This document shows positions 1 to 6,912 of a DNA stretch of 44,287 bases, piece by piece. Below the pieces are notes generated by a model. That model was given only the letters and a program-made list of their open reading frames with translations. It was not told the DNA's origin and made no database searches. This DNA comes from Acidimicrobiia bacterium (GTDB taxonomy: Bacteria; Actinomycetota; Acidimicrobiia; Spongiisociales; ZC4RG35), in NCBI GenBank assembly GCA_015488325.1, contig WFOA01000133.1, positions 1 through 44,287 on the forward strand. The letters are read 5' to 3'. The translations under genes and the position numbers were made by a program. Numbering within the stretch: position 1 is the stretch's first letter; every line of letters begins with the position of its first letter.

Positions 1-32
1 ACCTCACCCCCCACCCGCCGACAGGACACCCC

Positions 33-1073
33 ATGAGCACCGCCAAGGACGGCAGGGGCCTCCGCGTTCGGAGGCCGGGCCAGAACGAGCCCACCCCGAC
101 GACGCTCGACCGCGTCGTCCGATGGGCCGTCGTGGTGCTGGGCGGGGTCGCCGCCGGCATGGTCGCCTGGACCGTGACGGTGCCCGGCTGGTTCCTCGTC
201 GGGGTCCTCGTCGGGCTCGCCATCGGCGCCGTCTGGACCCGTTCGGCGGTGCTGCGCCTCGCCATCCACCTCCGCAAGAGCCCCCCGGCGGAATGGGAGG
301 AAAGTCTTCCCGAATGGGCGGGGCCCCTCGGCCGCCTGCTGCGGACCGCCGCCGCCGAGGCGGTGGCCCGTCACGAGGCGCTCCGGGACGCCTTGGGCCG
401 TGAACAACTCCGAGACGTCGAGCTCGACGTCATCGGGGAACAGGCCGAAGACCTTCGGCGACGTCTCGCCGAACGCCAAGACGATTTCGACTTCCTCGTC
501 GCCGGCATCAAGACGGCCCTGTGGAACATGCGGCGGCGACCCGCGGCCGAGGTCGTCGACGAGCTCGAAACCCTCCTCGACCGCCTCCAGCGGGTGGCGA
601 AAGCCCACGCCGCCCGGTTGGAACCTCCCACCCCGGTCCCCCTCGGTGACGTCGTCGTCGAGGCGGTGGCCCGTCTCGGGCTTCCCCGGGGCCGGGTAGT
701 GGTCGGCGGCTCCCTCCCCGTCGTCGAGGCTCCCGGCCGTCTCCTCCTCGAACTCGTCCAAGGGATGATGCGGGCCGCCGTCGCCGGCGGCGATCCCCGG
801 CCGGTGACGGTGAGCGGACAGATGGACCGCGGCGTCGCCGTCTTGGAGGTGGCGGACCACGGATCGTCGCCGCCACCGCCGGCGACGGACCTGCTCACCG
901 ACGATGCCCCCGGCTTTGACCGGCTGATGGCGCTACGCGCCGCCCGTCTGTTGGGTGGCGACCTCGTCTTGGAGACCCGGGACGGAGCGAACCTGCAGCG
1001 TGCGGTGATCCCGGTGCGCCACGGGGCGGAGGCGCCGCGGCTCACCGTCCGACCGGCAGGTGACGGCACATGA
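33..1073 (+). CDS. Membrane-anchored degenerate histidine-kinase-like protein
   Basis: 346 residues. Two hydrophobic segments near residues 30-48 and 51-68 form an N-terminal hairpin anchor. A helical, charged segment (about 85-195) precedes a region resembling the GHKL/HATPase fold of sensor kinases (about 205-335): an N-box-like stretch around LLLELVQGMMRAA, a G1-like VLEVADHGSS and a G2-like ARLLGGDL. The helical part, where the phospho-accepting H-box should be, has no suitable His before the ATPase-like region, and the N-box lacks the usual Asn. Inference: a signalling pseudokinase or ATP-binding sensor rather than a standard kinase. It lies 30 bases upstream of an HD-GYP gene on the same strand, so the two probably form one transcript. 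The stop codon overlaps an ATG in another frame. Few bases precede the start, so no promoter can be judged. Confidence 0.7.
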   Translation: MSTAKDGRGLRVRRPGQNEPTPTTLDRVVRWAVVVLGGVAAGMVAWTVTVPGWFLVGVLVGLAIGAVWTRSAVLRLAIHLRKSPPAEWEESLPEWAGPLGRLLRTAAAEAVARHEALRDALGREQLRDVELDVIGEQAEDLRRRLAERQDDFDFLVAGIKTALWNMRRRPAAEVVDELETLLDRLQRVAKAHAARLEPPTPVPLGDVVVEAVARLGLPRGRVVVGGSLPVVEAPGRLLLELVQGMMRAAVAGGDPRPVTVSGQMDRGVAVLEVADHGSSPPPPATDLLTDDAPGFDRLMALRAARLLGGDLVLETRDGANLQRAVIPVRHGAEAPRLTVRPAGDGT

Positions 1074-1103
1074 ACCAGGGATGCACGACGACAGGGGTAG
1101 ACG

Positions 1104-2531
1104 ATGAGTGATACGGCCACCATCGACGAAGCCACCACCGAAGAGGCCACCGAATCCGCCGCCGAAGACACCGCGGCGGCCCCGGTCACCCACCGGCGGG
1201 TGCTGGGTGTGGGGCTGCCGGTGCCGGCCCGGAGGAGGCTCCTCGAGTACGACGAAGTGGAGCTGGTCGACGACGCCGCCGACTCCTTCGACGCTGCCGT
1301 CGTCTCTTCGCGGCTGCCTCCCGCCCGATGGGGGGTCGTCTCCGAGCTCGCCGCGGTCGCCCCTGTCGTCGTCCTCGTCCACCCCGGAGGGGAACAGACG
1401 GCGGTGGCCATGCTGGAAGCCGGAGCCCGGACGACCGTCGCCGAAGGCAACGAGAGCGCCATCATCCGGTTCCTCGACGACGGCGTCTGCGACGACCTGG
1501 TCGAAGGCTGGCGTGCGGCCCAGGAGGGCGGGGAGGATCTGCACTCCATGGTCGCCCCGTCGGGGTTGAAGAACGCCCGTGCCTTCGAACGGAGGCTCGC
1601 CGAGATCTCCGAGGAGGGACGCCTCCCCCGGCTCGGATTCGTCTCCCTCGGCGGTCTGGACCGGGGAGGGATCACCGCCGCCCAGTCGATCAGGCGCCGC
1701 CTCGGTTACCTCCTCGGTTCCCTCGTCGACGCCCGGGGGGGCGAGCTGTTCGACCTCGAAGACGACGGATTCGCCTTTCTCGTACCTCGTCTCGACCTGT
1801 CGTCGTCACGGAGGTTGGCGGCGGAGATCGTGGCGGCGGCTTCCCTGTTTCGGCCCGACGGCGACCCCCTCGACGTCGCCGTGGGCATGGCCGGACCCGA
1901 GACCGCGTCCGACATCGAGACGCTGCGGGCGCTCGCCTCGCGAGCGAAGGTCCGGGCGGCGGCGAGCGGTGTCGGTGTCGCCGACGCCGACGAGCTCGCC
2001 CACAGCTCGGCGACCGAACTGGAGCTCGCCGTCGTCCTCGCCGCCGCCGACGCCGTCGACGCCAAAGACCCGACCGGCGAGCACCACCGCCGCGTCGCCG
2101 AGCTGGCCGTCCGGATCGCCGAGGCGCTGGGCTTGGAGGCGGACGAGGTCGCCAAGGTCGGTCTGGCTGCCCGGGTCCACGACCTCGGCAAGCTGGGGTT
2201 CGGCGAGGCGGCCTTCGATTCGAGCCACGAAGAACACGAGCGCTGCGTCGCCGAGCACGCCGAGATCGGAGCGGCGATGGTCCGCCATGCCGCCGGGGAA
2301 GACGTGGCGGCGGCGATCCGTGGCCACCACGAACACTTCGACGGCACGGGAGGTCCCGACGGCCTCGAAGGTGGCGACATCCCCCTGGCGGCCCGGATCC
2401 TCGCCGTCGCCGACCGGTGGGACCGCGTCGCCGGGTCCGACGGTGCGGCGGCGGTGGCCGAGACGCTCGGCGAGGAGGCCGGTTCGGTGCTCGACCCGAC
2501 GATCGTCGAGGTGGCGTCGGGGCTGGTGTGA
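1104..2531 (+). CDS. Pseudo-receiver / degenerate GGDEF / HD-GYP-type phosphodiesterase
   Basis: 475 residues. An acidic N-terminal tail (1-28) is followed by a receiver-like domain (about 33-137) without a recognisable phospho-acceptor Asp or conserved Lys. Next comes a GGDEF-like domain (about 157-290) whose signature loop reads LEDDGFAF, so cyclase activity is not expected. The C-terminal HD domain (about 320-445) keeps the HD pair in VHDLGKLG (359-360) and GHHEHFDGTGGPDGL (407-421), then GDIPLAARILAVADRWD. HD-GYP enzymes hydrolyse cyclic di-GMP; here the Tyr of GYP is Gly, which may alter activity or substrate. Inference: a c-di-GMP-linked regulator working with the upstream kinase-like protein and perhaps with the convergent flagellar-switch operon, whose fliN ends 21 bases away. 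The receiver and GGDEF assignments are fold-level guesses; the HD-GYP call is firm. Confidence 0.82.
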   Translation: MSDTATIDEATTEEATESAAEDTAAAPVTHRRVLGVGLPVPARRRLLEYDEVELVDDAADSFDAAVVSSRLPPARWGVVSELAAVAPVVVLVHPGGEQTAVAMLEAGARTTVAEGNESAIIRFLDDGVCDDLVEGWRAAQEGGEDLHSMVAPSGLKNARAFERRLAEISEEGRLPRLGFVSLGGLDRGGITAAQSIRRRLGYLLGSLVDARGGELFDLEDDGFAFLVPRLDLSSSRRLAAEIVAAASLFRPDGDPLDVAVGMAGPETASDIETLRALASRAKVRAAASGVGVADADELAHSSATELELAVVLAAADAVDAKDPTGEHHRRVAELAVRIAEALGLEADEVAKVGLAARVHDLGKLGFGEAAFDSSHEEHERCVAEHAEIGAAMVRHAAGEDVAAAIRGHHEHFDGTGGPDGLEGGDIPLAARILAVADRWDRVAGSDGAAAVAETLGEEAGSVLDPTIVEVASGLV

Positions 2532-2552
2532 GGCGAGTCGGTGGCGGAGGAG

Positions 2553-3197
2553 CTAGCGGTCGAAGATCTCGGTGACGCGGATCCCCAGCCGCCCGTCCAC
2601 CACGACGATGTCGCCGCGGGCGGTCGGTGTCCCGTTGACGAGAAGATCAACGGGCTCGCCGACGGTCCGGGTGAGGTTCACGACGCTTCCCTCGTCGAGG
2701 GTCAACAGTTCACGGATCGGGAGCTTGGCGCGACCGATCTCCACCACCACGTCCAAGGGGACGTCGGCGAGGCGTCCGAAGCCCGTCTCGTCGTCGCTCG
2801 CGGGCTGTGGCTCGCCGGGATCCCACGCGACGGACAGCCGGACGTCCCCGGCGACGATCTCGAGACCGGAGGCTCGCGGCGGGATGTCGGTGTCGGGCAC
2901 GACCTCGGAGACGGTCCGGGGCGTCGTGCCGTTGGCGGCGGCGAAGGCCTGTTCGACGGCGAGGGCGATGGAGCGGGCCACGTCGTCGGGTGAGGAGTCG
3001 GCGGCGAGCCCGGCGAGGCCGTCTGCGGGCAGCCACAGGGCGCCCGGACCCATCGTGGTGTTCGGGGCGAGCGCCACCATCACGGCGTCGTCGGTGGCGG
3101 GGGCGGCCTCCGGGTCGGGCCGGACCTCGACGGGGACGCCGAGGACGCCGGTCATCTGGTCGGCGGCGGCGGTGAGCACGGTGGTGTCGGTGGTCAT
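2553..3197 (-). CDS. fliN: Flagellar motor switch protein FliN (FliY-like, with extra N-terminal domain)
   Basis: 214 residues from an ATG that overlaps the fliM stop by four bases (ATGA), which fixes the start. The C-terminal SpoA/FliN domain (about 141-214) has FGRLADVPLDVVVEIGRAKL, the LxxLxxGSV turn and the terminal GDIVVVDGRLGIRVTEI motif. FliN forms most of the cytoplasmic C-ring and binds FliM. The first 130 residues are longer than in enterobacterial FliN (137 aa in total) and look like one CheC/FliY-type module, but the catalytic E..N pattern of CheC phosphatases is not evident around residues 71-90. Last gene of a three-gene operon: hybrid phosphorelay protein, fliM, fliN. Confidence 0.88.
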   Translation of the reverse strand: MTTDTTVLTAAADQMTGVLGVPVEVRPDPEAAPATDDAVMVALAPNTTMGPGALWLPADGLAGLAADSSPDDVARSIALAVEQAFAAANGTTPRTVSEVVPDTDIPPRASGLEIVAGDVRLSVAWDPGEPQPASDDETGFGRLADVPLDVVVEIGRAKLPIRELLTLDEGSVVNLTRTVGEPVDLLVNGTPTARGDIVVVDGRLGIRVTEIFDR

Positions 3198-4084
3198 CTC
3201 CACGCTCCGATTCGAGCCGCCAGGTTCGGTCCGCAACGGCCGAGCTCGGCGGCGATGAGGGGTGTTCCTTCCACGGACATGAGGAATGCCTCGTCGGCTC
3301 GGTGGTCGAGCCCGATGACATCGCCGGGGGCGAGATCCCACAGGTCCGATGCTTTCAGGGCGGTCGGCCGCGTGTGCAGGACCACTTCGACGGGGGCCTC
3401 GGCCAGGATGGCCTGCATGTCGTCGGTGGCGTCGCGTTCGGCCCGGGTCTCGCTCCATTTTGCGGCGCGGATCGCCTCGTCGATCGGCTCCAGGACCGCC
3501 ATCGGGTAGCCCACGCCGACCAGGCCGCGGGCCGTCGCCGCGTTCGATTCGATCAGCACGGAGAAGGTGAAGGTGAGGACCGTCTCGGTGGGCGGCGCGG
3601 CGTTGGCGAAGAGCGGGTTCAGTTCGGTCCCGATCCGTCGGGGTTCCACGTCGACCACCCCGGCGAAGGTCTCGGCGAGGGCGGCGATCGGATGATCGAC
3701 CACGGTGGCCAACAGGCTCTCCTCCAGGGGGGTCGGCCGGCGGGGCGCCACCGGCCGGCCGGGCCCGCCGAGCATCCGGTCGACGAGGATGAGGCCGAGC
3801 TGGGGGCTCAGCTCCAACACGACGCTCCCGGGCAGCGGATCGAGGGCCACCAGGGTGATCAGGTTGGGGTTGGGCATCGAGCGGACGTAGGCGTCGTAGG
3901 AGACCTGTTCGGCACCGATCACGTCGACGGTCACCGGGACCTTGAGGAGGCGGGTGAGGGCATCGGCGGTGATCCTGGCGAAGGTGTCGTGGAGCTCCAG
4001 CATCTCACGGATGAACCCGGGCGGGATCTTGTGGGGCGCCCGGAAATCGAAGCGGGTGATGGGTGTGGCCTCGGTACCTTCCAC
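3194..4084 (-). CDS. fliM: Flagellar motor switch protein FliM
   Basis: 296 residues from a GTG at 4084, chosen because GGAGGG lies nine bases upstream. An in-frame GTG at 4129 would add 15 residues but has no visible ribosome site. The middle CheC-like domain starts near ITRFDFRAPHKIPPGFIREM and contains ELHDTFARITADALTRLL and the PLPGSVVLELSPQLGLILVDRMLGG region typical of FliM. The C-terminal SpoA domain (about the last 75 residues) binds FliN. FliM is the C-ring subunit that receives phosphorylated CheY in most bacteria through an N-terminal LSQ.EIDALL helix. That helix is absent from either start. The protein is translationally coupled to fliN by a four-base overlap. No fliG or other flagellar gene occurs in this window. 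Confidence 0.9.
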   Translation of the reverse strand: MEGTEATPITRFDFRAPHKIPPGFIREMLELHDTFARITADALTRLLKVPVTVDVIGAEQVSYDAYVRSMPNPNLITLVALDPLPGSVVLELSPQLGLILVDRMLGGPGRPVAPRRPTPLEESLLATVVDHPIAALAETFAGVVDVEPRRIGTELNPLFANAAPPTETVLTFTFSVLIESNAATARGLVGVGYPMAVLEPIDEAIRAAKWSETRAERDATDDMQAILAEAPVEVVLHTRPTALKASDLWDLAPGDVIGLDHRADEAFLMSVEGTPLIAAELGRCGPNLAARIGAWR

Positions 4085-4161
4085 CGCGGTCGTCCCTCCG
4101 TAGGTCGGCGATGTTCCTGTCGGCGGCACTTCGCAGCGCTGAAGGGATGCCGTCTGTGGGC

Positions 4162-5685
4162 TCAGGAGCGGTCCATGAGGCGGCGGAGGCGGGCGGTCAG
4201 CTCGGCGGGAGAGAACGGTTTCAGGATGTAGTCGTCGGCTCCCAGGTCGAATCCTCGTACCACGTCCCGCTCGGAACCCATCGCCGTCAGCATGACGACG
4301 GGCAGGTAGGTGGCAGAAGGGTTCGCCCGGAGGCGGGCGAGCACCTCGAACCCGTCGAGGCCGGGCATCTGCACGTCGAGGATGGCGACGGCGAAGTCGC
4401 CTTCGGAGCCCGCCTGCAAAGCTCCCAGGCCTTCGGTGTAGTGCTCGACTTCGAAACCCTCCCGTTCCAGCCGGTGGATGATGAGGGCGGCCGTCAGCGT
4501 GTCGTCCTCCGCCAGCAAGACCCGGGCCCGACCCGACCGGCGATGACCGGTGAGGACACGGTCACCGCCGGCCCGGTGGGCGCGGTCGGCGAGGGAGGAG
4601 GCCCGGGCGTAGGCGTCGGCCAGACCCGAGGCACCGTCGGTGGTGACGACCCCGGCGGAGAAGGTGACCAGGGCGCCTTTGCGGCCCGGACGGTTCCGTT
4701 CCCGGATCCGGACGGTGTCGATGAGGTGGGCGAGCTCGTCTTCGGAGAGGGCGGCGACGACGATCAGCTCCCCCGGTGACCAGCGGGCCGCCACCGCGTC
4801 TTCCGGCAGGGTCTCCTCCAAGGCCTGGAGCATGCTGATGAAGTCGTCCTCGGAGACGGCTGCACCGTCGCTGCCGGGACGGTGGACTTCGGGGGACATC
4901 GAGGCGACGGCGACGAACTCGTGTTCCTCCAGCAGGCGGTGGAACGCCGACAACACCACTTCGCGGGCGGTGGCGGCGGCGCCGTGTACGGCGCCGCTCG
5001 TCTGCCAGCGGCGTCGGCTGAGGGCGGCCCCGACCATGGCTGCCAGGGCGTCGACGTCGAAGGGTTTCTGGATGAACGAGTCGGCTCCCAGGGCGAGGCA
5101 TTCGGTCCGGGCGACGAGGCTCGAGCTTCCCGACATCACGAAGATGGGGATGCCGGCGGTCTCGGGTCGGGAACGGAGCTCGCCGAGGAGGGTGCGGCCG
5201 TCGGCGTCGGGCAGGAACAGGTCCAAGAGGATCAGCTCGACTCGGCCCGACGAGAGGGCCTGTTCGGCCTCTTCGATGGTCCGGGCGATCCGCACCTCCC
5301 GGTTGGCTCCCGCCAGCTTGTGTTCGAGCAGGCGGGTGAGGAGGGGGTCGTCGTCGATCACCAAGACGACGGCTCTGGGCGGGTTGGTGGCCGTGCGGGT
5401 GAGCACCGAGAGCAGGGCGTTCACCCGTTCGGGCATCTCGGAGGGGCCGGCCTGCTCCACCGCGCCGGCGAGGACCGAGATCTCGGGGAACCCGAAGCTC
5501 GAACCTGCCCCTTTGAGGGCATGGCCCAGCCTCCGCAGCGATTCCAACGCGTCGGCGTCGCCCTGTTCGAGGGCGGAGAGGGCGACCTCGAGAGCGGTGA
5601 TCCGCTCGTTGAGGGCCTCGCGGAAGAAGGCCTGGAGTTCGCTCATCGGAGTGTCGAATTCATCGTCGGCACCACGGGCCTCCAC
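4162..5685 (-). CDS. Hpt-REC-degenerate GGDEF-REC hybrid phosphorelay protein
   Basis: 507 residues from a GTG; an ATG at residue 14 (5646) is an equally good start. Domain order: an Hpt domain (about 15-100) with the phospho-accepting His55 in GHALKGAGSS; a receiver (about 105-225) with DD111-112, Asp155 and Lys207; a GGDEF-like domain (about 240-380) whose active loop is SPGEL (303-307), so it is probably not a cyclase; and a second receiver (about 387-505) with Asp395, Asp437 and Lys489. Both receivers and the Hpt look chemically intact. Known role by family: phosphate is passed between receivers and Hpt in multistep relays. Inference: as first gene of the operon with fliM and fliN, with 77 bases before fliM, it probably feeds phosphorylation signals to the motor switch or to c-di-GMP control. 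No output DNA-binding domain is present. Confidence 0.85.
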   Translation of the reverse strand: MEARGADDEFDTPMSELQAFFREALNERITALEVALSALEQGDADALESLRRLGHALKGAGSSFGFPEISVLAGAVEQAGPSEMPERVNALLSVLTRTATNPPRAVVLVIDDDPLLTRLLEHKLAGANREVRIARTIEEAEQALSSGRVELILLDLFLPDADGRTLLGELRSRPETAGIPIFVMSGSSSLVARTECLALGADSFIQKPFDVDALAAMVGAALSRRRWQTSGAVHGAAATAREVVLSAFHRLLEEHEFVAVASMSPEVHRPGSDGAAVSEDDFISMLQALEETLPEDAVAARWSPGELIVVAALSEDELAHLIDTVRIRERNRPGRKGALVTFSAGVVTTDGASGLADAYARASSLADRAHRAGGDRVLTGHRRSGRARVLLAEDDTLTAALIIHRLEREGFEVEHYTEGLGALQAGSEGDFAVAILDVQMPGLDGFEVLARLRANPSATYLPVVMLTAMGSERDVVRGFDLGADDYILKPFSPAELTARLRRLMDRS

Positions 5686-5753
5686 TGGAGCGATTTTCGC
5701 CCATCGCCCGATCCGCCGTCGGCCTGTCCGGCGGGTCGCGTCGCCCCGACCGA

Positions 5754-6743
5754 TCAGGCCCGGGCCGCCACGACACGCTCCAGGAGGTAGCCGCCGAGAC
5801 GCTCCAAGACGGCTTTGGCGTCGCCGGCGGGGAGGGGCTCCAGGGCCTGGCGGGCCCGGGCGAGACGTTCCACCCCGGCGTCGAGGGCGCGGTCCACGTA
5901 CCCGCCGGCCGTCACCAACTCCACCGCCCGCTGGATCGACTCTTCGGGATAGGGGCGGGGTCCGGCGAGGAGCGACCGCAGCTCGTCACCTTCCGGTCCG
6001 GCGGCGGCGAGGAGCACCGGCATCGTGAAGGTTCCCTCTCGGATGTCGGAGGCGGCGGGTTTGCCGAGTACGTCGTCGGTGGCCACCAGGTCGAGGGCGT
6101 CGTCGGCGATCTGGAACACCATGCCGACCTCCCACGCCCAGGTCGACAGGGCCTCCACGGTGGCGTCGTCGGCGTCCGCCGCCATCGCGCCGAGACGCGC
6201 CGACGTGCGGATGAGGCTGGCGGTCTTCCCTCCGATCACCGCCTCGTAGTCGGCGATGGAGTGGTCGAGGTCGTCCACCAGGCCGAGCTCCCGGGTCTGG
6301 CCTTCGACCAGCTCGGCGTAGGTGGTTGCGAGGAGACGGACCGACTCCTGGCTGAGATGGGTCGCCGCCACCTCGGAGGCTTTCGCCATCAGGAAATCCC
6401 CGGCGAGGATGGCGACCGTGTTCGACCAGTTGGCGTTCACCGACGCGGCGCCCCGACGGGTGTCGGCTTCGTCGATCACGTCGTCGTGGTAGAGGCTGCC
6501 GAGGTGGATCAGCTCGACGGCCACACCGGCTTCGATGGGGCGGCTGTCGGAGGCCGGGCCGAACTCGGCGGCGAGGAGGGCGAGGAGGGGTCGGAACCGT
6601 TTCCCCCCGGCCGTCAACAGGTGCTGGGCGATGCGGGTCAGGTCGCCGTGGGCGGACGTGGATGCCTCGAACAGTCGAGCTTCGAGGCGTGCCATCCGTT
6701 CCCAGATCCGGGGGAGGGGTACGAGGCTCCTGAGATCGTCCAC
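5754..6743 (-). CDS. Polyprenyl diphosphate synthase (trans-isoprenyl chain elongation)
   Basis: 329 residues from a GTG giving VDDLRSLVPLP, which matches the usual beginning of this family. An upstream in-frame ATG at 6800 would add 19 residues. The gene shows GGKRFRPLL near residue 43, the first aspartate-rich motif YHDDVIDEADTRRG, and the second as QIADDALDLV. These Asp clusters bind Mg-diphosphate. The enzyme condenses isopentenyl diphosphate onto an allylic primer to make the long all-trans side chain. Inference: it supplies the menaquinone tail, as HepB/GrcC/IspB-type enzymes do in actinomycetes; chain length cannot be read from sequence. It is divergent from clpC with a shared 169-base region. 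Its stop lies 68 bases from the start of the phosphorelay gene on the same strand. Confidence 0.88.
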   Translation of the reverse strand: MDDLRSLVPLPRIWERMARLEARLFEASTSAHGDLTRIAQHLLTAGGKRFRPLLALLAAEFGPASDSRPIEAGVAVELIHLGSLYHDDVIDEADTRRGAASVNANWSNTVAILAGDFLMAKASEVAATHLSQESVRLLATTYAELVEGQTRELGLVDDLDHSIADYEAVIGGKTASLIRTSARLGAMAADADDATVEALSTWAWEVGMVFQIADDALDLVATDDVLGKPAASDIREGTFTMPVLLAAAGPEGDELRSLLAGPRPYPEESIQRAVELVTAGGYVDRALDAGVERLARARQALEPLPAGDAKAVLERLGGYLLERVVAARA

Positions 6744-6848
6744 GCGCCGGGATGGTACCGGGTCGCCGTCGTTGCCCCCATTCCGAAAGTCGGCGAGCAT
6801 CCGTGCCGATGGGAACAGTGCGCAGCTCGTCCCCGGTTGCGCTCCGAG

Positions 6849-6872
6849 TTGAAGTCGGGTCGGGGGTATACT
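6849..6872 (+). promoter_or_regulatory. Candidate clpC promoter
   Basis: TATACT at 6867-6872 is a near-consensus -10 box, the best in the window, 41 bases before the TTG start. The expected -35 is poor: TTGAAG at 6849-6854 is only 12 bases away, so a stress activator may be needed. The box lies in an imperfect palindrome, GGGG-GTATAC-TCCCC. Confidence 0.45.
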
Positions 6873-6912
6873 CCCCTCACCCGGCCAGGGACCACGCGAG
6901 GAGGAACCTGCG

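Noticed and set aside
4085-4129. Longer FliM start at the GTG at 4129
   Set aside because: No ribosome site precedes it, whereas GGAGGG lies nine bases before the GTG at 4084.
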